The notes under the pieces: generated by a model
Seen by the model: only the letters and a program-made list of their open reading frames with translations
What the model was told of the DNA's origin: nothing
The model's database searches: none
Translations under genes and position numbers: made by a program
DNA from: Streptomyces fagopyri
GTDB lineage: Bacteria > Actinomycetota > Actinomycetes > Streptomycetales > Streptomycetaceae
DNA length: 64,000 nucleotides
Direction: 5' to 3'
Assembly (NCBI RefSeq): GCF_009498275.1
Contig: NZ_CP045643.1
Span: 8,742,001-8,806,000, forward strand
Part shown: positions 8,643 through 17,219 of the stretch, one piece after another
Layout: each line of letters starts with the position of its first letter
Position numbering within the stretch: the stretch's first letter is position 1

Positions 8643-8993
8643 TCAAACGGGGTCGGTGTAGCGGATGGGCTTACCGAGGTTGTGGGCGTAGTCGATCTCG
8701 CGCTGCGTGCTCTCCCCTATGTAGCCACCCGGGTTGACCACGAGGACTTCGTCGGCAAGGTCGATTTTCCGCAGGTGCAGTTCATTCAGCTTCGCCTTGA
8801 GCCGGTCGGCGCGCTTGAGGTCGGACCAGAGCGGGTGTGGCTGTTTCATGTTGCAGCCGGGAGCGAGGACGATGCGGCCGGCCGTGGTCTCGTAGAGGGT
8901 GGCTTCGGCCAACTGGTCCCAGTACGTGGTCGACCCGCACAGGACGACGATCGGCGGGCGGGGGACGGTGAGGTGGGGGGTTTGCTGGCGCAC
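8643..8993 (-). CDS. DUF4406 / nucleoside 2-deoxyribosyltransferase-like protein
   Basis: This 116-residue protein has the hallmark pattern of the family: VVLCGSTTYWDQ near the start, GRIVLAPGC, a central LNELHLRKIDLADEVLVVNPGGYIGEST, and REIDYAHNLGKPIRY at the end. These proteins share the nucleoside deoxyribosyltransferase fold and are common in phages and mobile elements, where they are thought to act on nucleotides or nucleosides. The neighbouring sequence is mobile debris, which fits a phage or ICE origin. The exact reaction is not known. Confidence 0.75.
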   Translation of the reverse strand: MRQQTPHLTVPRPPIVVLCGSTTYWDQLAEATLYETTAGRIVLAPGCNMKQPHPLWSDLKRADRLKAKLNELHLRKIDLADEVLVVNPGGYIGESTQREIDYAHNLGKPIRYTDPV

Positions 8994-9069
8994 GTGGGCC
9001 CTTTCATGGACATGCGGCGAAGTCTGTGGGCGACTGCCGTTGCCTTGAGGCTAGTTGGTGAGCTGCGGG

Positions 9070-9528
9070 TCAGACGGCGCCGACGTGTGTGCCGCAGCCC
9101 GGCGGGCGGTGGTGGCGACACGGTGTGTTCAAGCCCGGGTGGGCCGTCGGGTGCGATGCCGCCCAGTGCTTCGCTGTAGAGCCAGCGGTCGCGGCTGTCG
9201 TGGTGGGCGTCGGTGTGGGTGGCGGTGCCGTAGGCGACGCCAGCGAACTCCTGTCAGACGGCGGGGGCGTGTTCCGCTCGACAGGAGCACGCGAAACAGG
9301 AATTACCGTAGTCCCATTGGCCCACCCTGCACGGCCGGGCCTGGTGATTCTGCGGGTGGAACGGCTGGGTCGGCCGCAGGCCAGGCACTCGGACTGGACG
9401 ACCGCGTCCTCGCGCGTCAGCCACCCGACATCGACGAGAGTGACCGGCCAACATGAGGTCGAGGCCCCCTTGATTCCTTGCCCGCGATGTAACCCATTTC
9501 GAACCCGGGTCCGGCGGCCTACGCTCAC
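9070..9528 (-). pseudogene. possible decayed CxxC protein
   Basis: One frame gives LTREDAVVQSECLACGRPSRSTRRITRP, a plausible zinc-binding segment. A different frame just downstream reads EFAGVAYGTATHTDAHHDSRDRWLYSEALGG, also protein-like and in front of the DUF4406 gene. The two do not share a frame, so if they belong together the gene is broken. No family was recognised. Confidence 0.25.
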
Positions 9529-9896
9529 GGGCCAGTGCCGTCGTGATCACCGGGTCGCGAGCCGCGGCGGGAGGAGGGGATAGCAGGAATGGGCACGTCG
9601 GCCACCAGGCATCAGCCCAGTAGTCCGTCCGGCGGCCCTTTTTCGGTAGGTTCCGTGTCTGCCACACCGAGAACCTTTACGCACGAGACGGGATGTGGAC
9701 CAGCTTTTATCAGCTGAGCAGACCGGAGCAAGCCACATGCGGATTACCAGGCGCAGGAGAAACCCGCCTCGTTTCGTGCAGCAACGGTGGGTGCAAAATC
9801 AGCGGTGCCGACCATCCGGCGCCGCAGGTGACGACACGTGGGCGGCGAGCAGCAACCTGTTAGGGTCACATGCACGCGACGACTCCAGGGGTGGGC

Positions 9897-10343
9897 ATGG
9901 CCGAGGTGGGGAGCGATCCGTTGGTGTGGCGGATCTCGCCAGCGCAGGCCGCATTGATGATCCTCGCAGCCTGCCCCTGTGCAGCGGTGAACATCTACTG
10001 GCATCCATCAGCCGTGCTGCGCCTTGTGACGGTTGTGGTCGGGGTGGTGGCGCTGCTGGTGGCGCTGGTAAGCCTGCGGATGTATCTGGCCGTGGACGAC
10101 GAAGGTGTCGCGGTCCGGTTTTTGCACCGTGAGCAGTGGTTGGCGTGGTCGTCGGTCGATCAGATCGAGGTCGTCTCCGGGGTTCGCGGATCCGACACCA
10201 TCCGGTTCAGCCGCGCCGACCGAACCTTCGTCGATGTGCCGCCCTCGCTGCTGCAGCCGACCCGTCCGGTCCGTAGGTCGGTGGCCGGGCACCTCCTTCG
10301 CGACGCCGCGCGGCGGATCGAGGCGCGGCGACCGGCGGCATAA
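9897..10343 (+). CDS. PH-domain membrane protein
   Basis: The 148-residue protein has two close membrane segments (~10-30 and ~40-62), then a small beta-rich domain (YLAVDDEGVAVRF...WLAWSSVDQIEVV) that fits the bacterial PH fold seen in Streptomyces membrane proteins. I chose ATG 9897 over ATG 9870 because a -10-like TAGGGT at 9861-9866 would place the transcript start just after 9870. A similar but broken protein lies at 29788. The function is unknown. Confidence 0.7.
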   Translation: MAEVGSDPLVWRISPAQAALMILAACPCAAVNIYWHPSAVLRLVTVVVGVVALLVALVSLRMYLAVDDEGVAVRFLHREQWLAWSSVDQIEVVSGVRGSDTIRFSRADRTFVDVPPSLLQPTRPVRRSVAGHLLRDAARRIEARRPAA

Positions 10344-10507
10344 GCGGTACTCGCCCGGCGTGCGGTGGTCACCCAGCTGAATCTGGAGCCAACCGTCCGT
10401 GACTACACTTACTCACCATGTGCGCCACGAAGCAGGGTCTACGTGGCGCAGACGTTCTGTGAGTGGTCATAGTGGGTGGCTGCGGCGGACCTGGGATGGA
10501 GGGGACC

Positions 10508-11575
10508 ATGTCCCGCAATTCTGGCGACAAGGTGCCGACCATGGTGGACGTGGCTCGGCGCGCCGGGGTCTCACCCAGCACGGTCTCCTACGCCATGACC
10601 GGCGCCCGGCCCATCTCGGAGGCCACACGGGAGCGCATCCAGCAGGCGATGCTCGACCTGGGCTACAGGCCGAACGTTTTCGCGCGGGGGCTCAAGAGCA
10701 AGCGCAGTCATATCATCGCGGTTCTGTTCCCCAAGGACGAGCGGGGCATGAATCTCGGTTCCATGGAGTACATCTTCGGCGCGTCCGATCACGCCCAGAA
10801 CCGCGGCTACCACTTGCTGCTTTGGACCTCCGGGGCAGAGGAGCTCGACGACCTCGCCGGGCTGGCCCAGCAGGGCCTGGTGGACGGCGCACTGCTGATG
10901 GAAGTCCGCCTGGACGAACCACGCGTCGAGGTCCTCCGCAACTCGGAGTTGACCTTCACCATGCTGGGGCAGACCGCTGACCCCGGCGACCTGGACTACG
11001 TCGACACCGACTTCGATCAGTGCGCACGGCTGGCCGTCACGCACCTCGCCGACCAGGGCCACCGGCATCTCGGCTTCGTGCACCAGGACGCCGCAACGAT
11101 CGCGTCCGGTCGCGGCAACGCGATCCGGTTGCGAGACGGCATGCTGCGGGCGGCGCAGGACGTCGGAGTCGCGCTGACCGCGCTGACCTGTCAGAGTCAT
11201 ATCGCCGGTGGCCGGAAGGCATTCGCTGAACTGCTCACCGCCGATCCGCAGGCGACCGCCGTCATCGCGTTCAACGAGCAGGCCGTGCCCGGCCTCATGG
11301 CCGCTGCGGTCGAGCACGGCTGGCGCATCCCCGAGGACTTCTCCGTGGTATCCATCGACATGCCCGCGCAGGCGGCCCTGATGACGACGCCCACGATGAC
11401 CACAGTGGGGCCGGTCGCCGCCGCTATGGGCAAGGCAGCAACGGAGATGTTGATCCGCCGGATCGAAGGACAGCAGCTCAGGGGTCCCTCACAGGCGCTG
11501 TTCGACGGCGAACTGGTGGCCCGGGCAAGTTCCGGACCTGCCCCTTCCACGCACCGAGCCGTTATCCATCCGTAA
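10508..11575 (+). CDS. LacI-family transcriptional regulator
   Basis: This 355-residue protein has the full LacI architecture. The N-terminal DNA-binding domain is TMVDVARRAGVSPSTVSYAMTG with the hinge helix RPNVFARGLKSKRS. A periplasmic-binding-protein-like sensor domain follows, with FPKDERG, VDTDFDQCARLAVTHLADQGHRHLGFV and a late VSIDMPAQAALM. ATG 10508 follows GGAGGGG. It stands directly in front of the sugar-uptake operon and most likely represses it in the absence of its sugar; the palindrome at 11635-11659 is its best operator candidate. Confidence 0.92.
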   Translation: MSRNSGDKVPTMVDVARRAGVSPSTVSYAMTGARPISEATRERIQQAMLDLGYRPNVFARGLKSKRSHIIAVLFPKDERGMNLGSMEYIFGASDHAQNRGYHLLLWTSGAEELDDLAGLAQQGLVDGALLMEVRLDEPRVEVLRNSELTFTMLGQTADPGDLDYVDTDFDQCARLAVTHLADQGHRHLGFVHQDAATIASGRGNAIRLRDGMLRAAQDVGVALTALTCQSHIAGGRKAFAELLTADPQATAVIAFNEQAVPGLMAAAVEHGWRIPEDFSVVSIDMPAQAALMTTPTMTTVGPVAAAMGKAATEMLIRRIEGQQLRGPSQALFDGELVARASSGPAPSTHRAVIHP

Positions 11576-11596
11576 TACGTTCGAATAACCTGAGCG

Positions 11597-11659
11597 TTGA
11601 CACCCCCTCCGGGGCACTTTAGCGTGCTCGAAACCCAGTCGAATCGTATCGATGACTGG
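11597..11659 (+). promoter_or_regulatory. promoter with LacI-type operator for the uptake operon
   Basis: TTGACA at 11597-11602 is followed 17 bp later by TAGCGT at 11620-11625, a near-ideal housekeeping promoter. Starting about 3 bp after the predicted transcript start, CCAGTC (11635-11640) and GACTGG (11654-11659) form inverted arms separated by 13 bp. A repressor there would block the polymerase. Binding by the adjacent LacI protein is inferred from position. Confidence 0.65.
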
Positions 11660-11678
11660 TGATGAAGGGGAGCGTTTC

Positions 11679-12971
11679 ATGGGTGCAAGACGGGCGACGG
11701 CCGCAGTTGGCCTGCTCAGCGCAACACTGGTCATAGCCGCCTGCGGCGACGGCGGCTCGGGCGGTAGCGGCAACAGCGCGACGCAGGATGCGAACGCCCG
11801 GGGCCCGATCACGTTCGTCACGGGCAAGGACAACAGCGGCGTCCTTCCGTTCATCGCCGACGAGTGGAACAGAACGCATCCGGACGAGAAGGTGACGATC
11901 AAGCAGCAGAGCGACCAGGCTGACCAGCAACTGTCGGACCTCGAACAGCACTTCCAGGCGAAGGACCCCGGCTACGACGTGGTCACCGTGGACGTCGTGT
12001 GGACGGCCGAGTTCGCGGCCAAGGGCTGGATTACCCCGCTCACCGGCCAGAACGCCCTGGACACCACCAAACTGCTGCCAGCCACAGTCAAGTCGGCGAC
12101 CTACAACGGCAAGCTCTACGCGGCCCCGTACGGCTCCGACGGAGGACTGCTCTACTACCGCACCGACCTGACCAAGACCGCACCCACCACGTGGGACCAG
12201 CTGATCGCAGACTGCAAGGACAAGACCACCAAGGGAACCATCACCGGCACCAAGCCCGCGTGCTACGCAGGCCAGTTCGCCAAGTACGAAGGCCTGACGG
12301 TGAATGCCGCCGAAGCAATCAACGCCACGGGCGGCTCGGTCGTGGGACCGGACGGACGCAGCGCGACGGTCGACTCCGCACAGTCCGCCACCGGCCTGGA
12401 CTTTCTGGTGAACGGCTTCAAGGACGGCTACATCCCCAAGGAAGCGCTGGGCTTCCAGGAGACCCAGAGCCTGAACGCATTCGAGGCCGGCCAGCTCATG
12501 TTCATGCGCAACTGGCCTTACGCCGTCGCCATCCTCAACGGCAAGGGCTCCAAGGTGGCCGGGAAGTTCGCCGTGGCCCCCCTGCCTGGCCCCTCCGGTC
12601 ACGGCGCGTCCACCCTGGGCGGGCACAACCTCGGCATCAGCACGTACTCCAAGCACAAGGCGAGCGCCCTGGACTTCCTGAAGTTCATCGAGTCCGACGC
12701 AGTCCAGCGCAACAACCTGACTGTCGGCACATTGGCACCGGTCCTCACCGCGATGTACAGCGATCCGGCACTCATCGCGAAGTTCACCTACCTGCCCGAC
12801 CTGCTCAAAAGCATCCAGACGGGAGTGCCCCGCCCCATTACCCCGTACTACCCGGGCGTCACCGAGGCGATTGAGACCAACGCCTACGCCGCCCTGCAGG
12901 GCCGAATGACCACCCATCAGGCTTTGACGAACATGCAGGCGGCGATCAAGTCCGCCACGGCCGGCGGCTGA
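11679..12971 (+). CDS. sugar ABC transporter substrate-binding lipoprotein
   Basis: The 430-residue precursor has a lipoprotein signal ending LVIAAC (lipidated Cys22), a Gly/Ser linker, then an extracellular solute-binding domain of the maltose-binding class (ITFVTGKDNSGVLPFIADEWNRTHP, YNGKLYAAPYGSDGGLLYYRTDL, FEAGQLMFMRNWPYAVAIL). It captures an oligosaccharide outside the cell and delivers it to the two permeases encoded next. ATG 11679 follows AAGGGGAG. The linked GH76 and GH13 enzymes suggest an alpha-linked oligosaccharide, but ligand specificity cannot be read directly. Confidence 0.9.
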   Translation: MGARRATAAVGLLSATLVIAACGDGGSGGSGNSATQDANARGPITFVTGKDNSGVLPFIADEWNRTHPDEKVTIKQQSDQADQQLSDLEQHFQAKDPGYDVVTVDVVWTAEFAAKGWITPLTGQNALDTTKLLPATVKSATYNGKLYAAPYGSDGGLLYYRTDLTKTAPTTWDQLIADCKDKTTKGTITGTKPACYAGQFAKYEGLTVNAAEAINATGGSVVGPDGRSATVDSAQSATGLDFLVNGFKDGYIPKEALGFQETQSLNAFEAGQLMFMRNWPYAVAILNGKGSKVAGKFAVAPLPGPSGHGASTLGGHNLGISTYSKHKASALDFLKFIESDAVQRNNLTVGTLAPVLTAMYSDPALIAKFTYLPDLLKSIQTGVPRPITPYYPGVTEAIETNAYAALQGRMTTHQALTNMQAAIKSATAGG

Positions 12972-13089
12972 CCGGGGCGGCCACATGCACGAACTGACAG
13001 ACCGGCGCGCCCCAACCGGCGCGTCGGCCCTGGCCGATCCTCCTCCCGATCAAAAACCTCGGACGGCGTCTTCACCGCAAGGAGCAGCC

Positions 13090-14112
13090 ATGACCCCAGC
13101 CGGTCAGGTAGAACACAGAGTCGTCAAGAAACCCAATGGCGGCCGTCGCCGGTCCAAGGCACGTCGAGGCGCCACCAACCCCGGCGAGGCACGACTGGCC
13201 TATGCGCTGATCACGCCCACCCTCCTCATGCTGGCACTCATCGTCGGCTATCCGATCATCAAGGCCGTCTACCAGTCGTTCCTGACCGACCCGGGTCTGG
13301 ACCAGGCCTCCGGCCTGTTCACCGCAGGAGATGCCTGGTTCGGACTTCACAACTACACGCACTGGCTTCTTCAACAGTGCGCCACCTCCAACGGCGGCTA
13401 CACCGCATGCCCCAGCGGGACCCCAGGGTCGCAGTTCTGGGAGTCGGTCGGAGTCACGGTCGGCTTCACCGTCGTCGCGTGCACGCTGGAGACCGTGATC
13501 GGCATGGTGTTCGCCCTGATGATGCACCGGGCATTCCGCGGCCGCGCCATGGTCCGGGTCTCGATCCTCATCCCCTGGGCCATCCCGACCGCGGTCACCT
13601 CCAAGCTGTGGCAGGTCATGTTCGATCCGCAGGGCTGCATCAACAAGATCCTCGGCACCCACTACGCCTGGACGTCCTCGCTATGGCCGGCCCGCTGCGC
13701 GATCGTCATCGCGGACACCTGGAAGACCACGCCCTTCATCGCACTGCTGATTTTGGCCGGCCTGCAGAACATCCCCGAGGAGACATACGAGGCGGCGAAG
13801 ATCGACGGGGCTAACGCATGGCGGCGTTTCACCAGTGTGACACTGCCGCTGGTGAAACCGGCCCTGGCCGTCGCGGTCATCTTCCGCGCCCTGGACACGC
13901 TGCGCATGTACGACCTGCCGAAAATCCTTACCGGTGGCGCCAACGGGACGACGACAAGCTCGATCCTCGTGGTCGATCAACTCACCAGGGGAGTCAACTC
14001 CGCATCCGCGCTGTCCACGATCACCTTCGTATTCATCTTCGTCATTGCGTTCGGACTGGTCCGCCTGTTCAACACCAACATCCTCGGCGCGCAGACGAAG
14101 GCGGTGAGGTGA
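13090..14112 (+). CDS. sugar ABC transporter permease (MalF type)
   Basis: This 340-residue membrane protein has a basic N-terminal tail, a first membrane helix at ~40-60 (LAYALITPTLLMLALIVGYP), a periplasmic loop and five further helices. The EAA loop that contacts the ATPase reads EETYEAAKIDGANAWRRFTSVTLPLV. ATG 13090 follows AAGGAG. It pairs with the next permease. As is usual for Streptomyces sugar systems, no ATPase gene is present; a shared MsiK-type ATPase encoded elsewhere is expected. Confidence 0.92.
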   Translation: MTPAGQVEHRVVKKPNGGRRRSKARRGATNPGEARLAYALITPTLLMLALIVGYPIIKAVYQSFLTDPGLDQASGLFTAGDAWFGLHNYTHWLLQQCATSNGGYTACPSGTPGSQFWESVGVTVGFTVVACTLETVIGMVFALMMHRAFRGRAMVRVSILIPWAIPTAVTSKLWQVMFDPQGCINKILGTHYAWTSSLWPARCAIVIADTWKTTPFIALLILAGLQNIPEETYEAAKIDGANAWRRFTSVTLPLVKPALAVAVIFRALDTLRMYDLPKILTGGANGTTTSSILVVDQLTRGVNSASALSTITFVFIFVIAFGLVRLFNTNILGAQTKAVR

Positions 14113-14113
14113 G

Positions 14114-15010
14114 ATGGCTACCACCGCCGCGCTGCCGGCCCGCACCACCGGGACCTCAGTCCGGCCGCGGCAGCGCCGGAAGGTCCGCTGGAACACCGTC
14201 GGCACGGCCGTGACCACGGTGATCATCCTTCTGTGGTGTCTGGCGCCGTTCTACTGGATGCTCGTGCTCTCCTTCCGGGACAGCGCGTACACCTTCTCAA
14301 CCGACCTGTGGTTCAGCCACGTCACGTTCGACAACTTCAGATACGCGTTCAACACGAACTACAACCCCTTCGCGCAGTCGCTGCTGAACAGCCTCGTCAT
14401 CGGCACGGTGGTCACCGCCCTGTCCATGGTGATCGGCGTGTTCGCGGCGTACGCGCTGGCCCGCCTGACCTTCCGCGGGAAGGGCATCGTGCTGGCGGCG
14501 ATCCTCGGAGCCTCGATGTTCCCCGGCGTCGCCATCCTGACCCCGCTCTTCCAGCTCTTCAGCAGCTGGCACTGGCTGGGCACCTACCAGGCGCTGGCCC
14601 TGCCGCAGATCTCCTTCTCGCTGCCGCTCGCCGTCTACACGCTGACCAGCTTCTTCGCCGCCATGCCATGGAACCTCGAAGAAGCAGCCCGGGTCGACGG
14701 CGCCACCCCAGGGCAGGCGTTCCGACTGGTCATCCTGCCGCTGGCCGCCCCGGCCCTGTTCACCACGTCCATCCTGGTCTTCCTCGCATCCTGGAACGAG
14801 TACCTGCTTTCCAGTGTGCTGTCCAACGGCGCCACAGCGGTAGCGCCTTCGACGGTCGCCATCGCGAACTTCACTGCGGGACCCCACATCGTCCCCTACA
14901 CCCAGACGATGGCCGCCGGCCTCGTCGTGACGATCCCGCTGATCGTCGTCGTGCTGCTGCTGCAACACCGCATCGTGAGCGGCCTGACCGCAGGCGGCAT
15001 CAAAGGCTGA
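14114..15010 (+). CDS. sugar ABC transporter permease (MalG type)
   Basis: This 298-residue protein has six predicted membrane helices. The EAA motif is NLEEAARVDGATPGQAFRLVILPLAAPAL, the typical MalG-type ATPase-contact loop. Its ATG lies 1 bp after the stop of the first permease, so the two are translationally coupled. Together with the lipoprotein they form an importer for the sugar released by the downstream glycosidases. Confidence 0.92.
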   Translation: MATTAALPARTTGTSVRPRQRRKVRWNTVGTAVTTVIILLWCLAPFYWMLVLSFRDSAYTFSTDLWFSHVTFDNFRYAFNTNYNPFAQSLLNSLVIGTVVTALSMVIGVFAAYALARLTFRGKGIVLAAILGASMFPGVAILTPLFQLFSSWHWLGTYQALALPQISFSLPLAVYTLTSFFAAMPWNLEEAARVDGATPGQAFRLVILPLAAPALFTTSILVFLASWNEYLLSSVLSNGATAVAPSTVAIANFTAGPHIVPYTQTMAAGLVVTIPLIVVVLLLQHRIVSGLTAGGIKG

Positions 15011-15103
15011 CCCTTCGCCTTGGCCGCCCTGTGCGAACACCGGGAACTACTCTGCGCCACTCGCATCACTTCGTTCACCCACACGCACAAGGAGCCGCAG
15101 TCC

Positions 15104-16912
15104 ATGAAGAACCACACCTACGCGTTGAGAGCAACAGGGTTCGTGATCGCGTTCGCCCTGCCCATCACCGGCCTGTTGGCCAACACCACGAAAGCGAGCG
15201 CGGCCTCCACCTTCAGCCAATCCGATCTCGTCAGGACGATGAACTCCTTCCTCAGCAACTACTACATCAACGGAGGTGACTTCAAAACCACCCTCACCGA
15301 CGCCGGAGCCATCCACTTCTGGGAGGCATCCTTCGACCGCGAGACCCTGACCGACGCCTCACGACTCACCGGACAGTGGAAGGACAAGATCAGCGAGACC
15401 TACTACCGGTACGAAAACACCCACTCGGCCAACCGCTTCGGGAACTCGAAGACATGGATCGGAAACGACACGGACTGGAACGACGACTACTCCTGGGCCA
15501 CACAGTTCGCCCTCGACGCGTACGAAGTCACAGGTGACCAGCACATGCTCGATCAGGCGAAGTGGCACCTGGACTTCTTCTACAAGGACTACTACGACAG
15601 CGTCGACGGCGGCGGCTTCTGGCGGGAGCGGAATGCCAAAGACCAGAAGGACGTCCCCTCGAACGGCTTCGGGATCGCTGCGGCCGAACTGGCCCGCTAC
15701 TACCCGAACGTCACGGTGCACAACAACCCGATGAACACCGACAAGACATATCTGCAGATCGCCCAGGACACCTACAACTGGCTGAAGACCAGCTTCCTTC
15801 GGTCGGACGGCAGTCTCCAGAACTCCTTCTCCGGACGCGACTGGGACAACAACCTCTACACCTACAATGCCGGCGTCTTCCTGGAAATGGGTGCCAACCT
15901 CTACGACCTGACGAAGAACACCACCTACATCACCGATGGCAGGAAGGTCGTCGACTTCGCAAAGGCTCACTTCACGACCGGAAGCAAGCAGATCATCGTC
16001 AACGAGGACGCTGTCGGTGAGAACGGGCTCTACCGGCCCGACCCGGTGAACAGCTACGAGATAGTCTTCAAAGGCATCTTTCTCCGAGGACTGTCCAAAT
16101 TCATCACGATGGGTAAGCAGAGCCAGTACGTGGACTGGCTCGGCAACAACGCGCAGTCATCCTACGATCACCGGAACAACGACCTCCCCTCGGCTGCTTT
16201 CGACCAGACCCTGACGAACGGACGGTCGACAGGGGTGGCCTCCGGCCTCGCGGCGATGACGTACACCCTCGCCGCCCAGAAGCTCTCCGGAAAGATCGAA
16301 GCAGAGACCGGCCAGAAATACGGGACCGGAAGGAACGAATCGGCTTCGTCGGCATCTAACGGTCAACTGGTCGGAAGCATCGACAAAGCTGGAGCAGGCG
16401 TCGAATTCCGCAACCTTTCATCGGCGAGTTCGCTCACCTTCAGAACCGCCAGCGCCAACAATGGGGCCAAGCTCAGCCTCTACGTCAACGGCAGCTACAT
16501 TCGCAAGGTCGACTTCCCGTACACGGGGAACTGGAATTCCACGTTCGCTGACACCACCGTTCCGGTCTCCGTCCCCGACGGAGCGACGATCAAGCTCCAG
16601 TACGACTCCGGTGACGTCGCGGCGAACATCGACTACGTGACCCTCTCGGGATCGTCGAGTGCGACGAGAATCTACGGGGACGCCGACTACGCCGGGAACA
16701 CGGTCTCCCTGGCGAAGGGTAGTTACACGGTGGCTCAGATGGAGGCCGCGGGTATCCCGAACGACACCATGAGTTCACTCAAGGTACCCGATGGCTGGAC
16801 GGTCGAGGTCTACCAGAACGGATTCTTCGACGGCACCAAGTGGACATACACGGCGGACAATCCGAACGTAGGACCAGCGAACGACCAAATGTCCTCCATC
16901 CGGATCTCCTGA
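15104..16912 (+). CDS. secreted GH76 glycoside hydrolase with carbohydrate-binding and beta/gamma-crystallin domains
   Basis: This 602-residue precursor starts at ATG 15104 behind AAGGAG. A signal peptide ends near ASA (31-35). The catalytic domain (~36-385) is GH76-like: the Asp-Asp pair of the active site is in WNDDYSWATQFALDAYEVTGD (D127/D128). GH76 enzymes are endo-alpha-1,6-mannanases or transglycosidases. Residues ~390-512 look like a CBM6/35-type module (IEAETGQKYG...NIDYVTLSG). Residues ~517-602 are a beta/gamma-crystallin domain with two calcium-site motifs, NDTMSSL and NDQMSSI. It is the fifth gene of the uptake operon and probably degrades fungal or yeast alpha-mannan outside the cell. 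Confidence 0.85.
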   Translation: MKNHTYALRATGFVIAFALPITGLLANTTKASAASTFSQSDLVRTMNSFLSNYYINGGDFKTTLTDAGAIHFWEASFDRETLTDASRLTGQWKDKISETYYRYENTHSANRFGNSKTWIGNDTDWNDDYSWATQFALDAYEVTGDQHMLDQAKWHLDFFYKDYYDSVDGGGFWRERNAKDQKDVPSNGFGIAAAELARYYPNVTVHNNPMNTDKTYLQIAQDTYNWLKTSFLRSDGSLQNSFSGRDWDNNLYTYNAGVFLEMGANLYDLTKNTTYITDGRKVVDFAKAHFTTGSKQIIVNEDAVGENGLYRPDPVNSYEIVFKGIFLRGLSKFITMGKQSQYVDWLGNNAQSSYDHRNNDLPSAAFDQTLTNGRSTGVASGLAAMTYTLAAQKLSGKIEAETGQKYGTGRNESASSASNGQLVGSIDKAGAGVEFRNLSSASSLTFRTASANNGAKLSLYVNGSYIRKVDFPYTGNWNSTFADTTVPVSVPDGATIKLQYDSGDVAANIDYVTLSGSSSATRIYGDADYAGNTVSLAKGSYTVAQMEAAGIPNDTMSSLKVPDGWTVEVYQNGFFDGTKWTYTADNPNVGPANDQMSSIRIS

Positions 16913-16999
16913 GCCCGAGACCGGACTGACCGGACTCGTGGACGTAGCGGCCGGATAGGCGCCCGTGTAACGAACCGAGGATAGACAGGCAGACGAGGC

Positions 17000-17033
17000 G
17001 GCGCACCGTCGGTTGGTTCATCGACGGTGCGCC
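17000..17033 (+). terminator. strong stem-loop after the GH76 gene
   Basis: GGCGCACCGTCG (17000-17011) and CGACGGTGCGCC (17022-17033) form a perfect 12-bp stem with a 10-nt loop about 90 bp behind the GH76 stop. There is no T-tract, as is common for Streptomyces terminators. Confidence 0.7.
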
Positions 17034-17219
17034 GACCGCTGGTCAACAGCGAGACCGGACCGCGATCGGGACCGGTTGCCTGCTGGCGTCCCTCAGCAAC
17101 ACGGAATGGCCCGCGTTGGGCTTCCGGCATTGACCGTCTGAATCATCCGGTCATTCACGACTGACATCATCTCGAAGTGCCCATGAATGCGCGGCACCAA
17201 TGCTATTGGAGGAAACGCG

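Noticed and set aside
11619..12986. 455-codon open frame antisense to the substrate-binding lipoprotein
   Set aside because: It mirrors a well-supported gene with a lipobox and ribosome site. The antisense product has no domain and a Gly/Val/Arg-rich composition.
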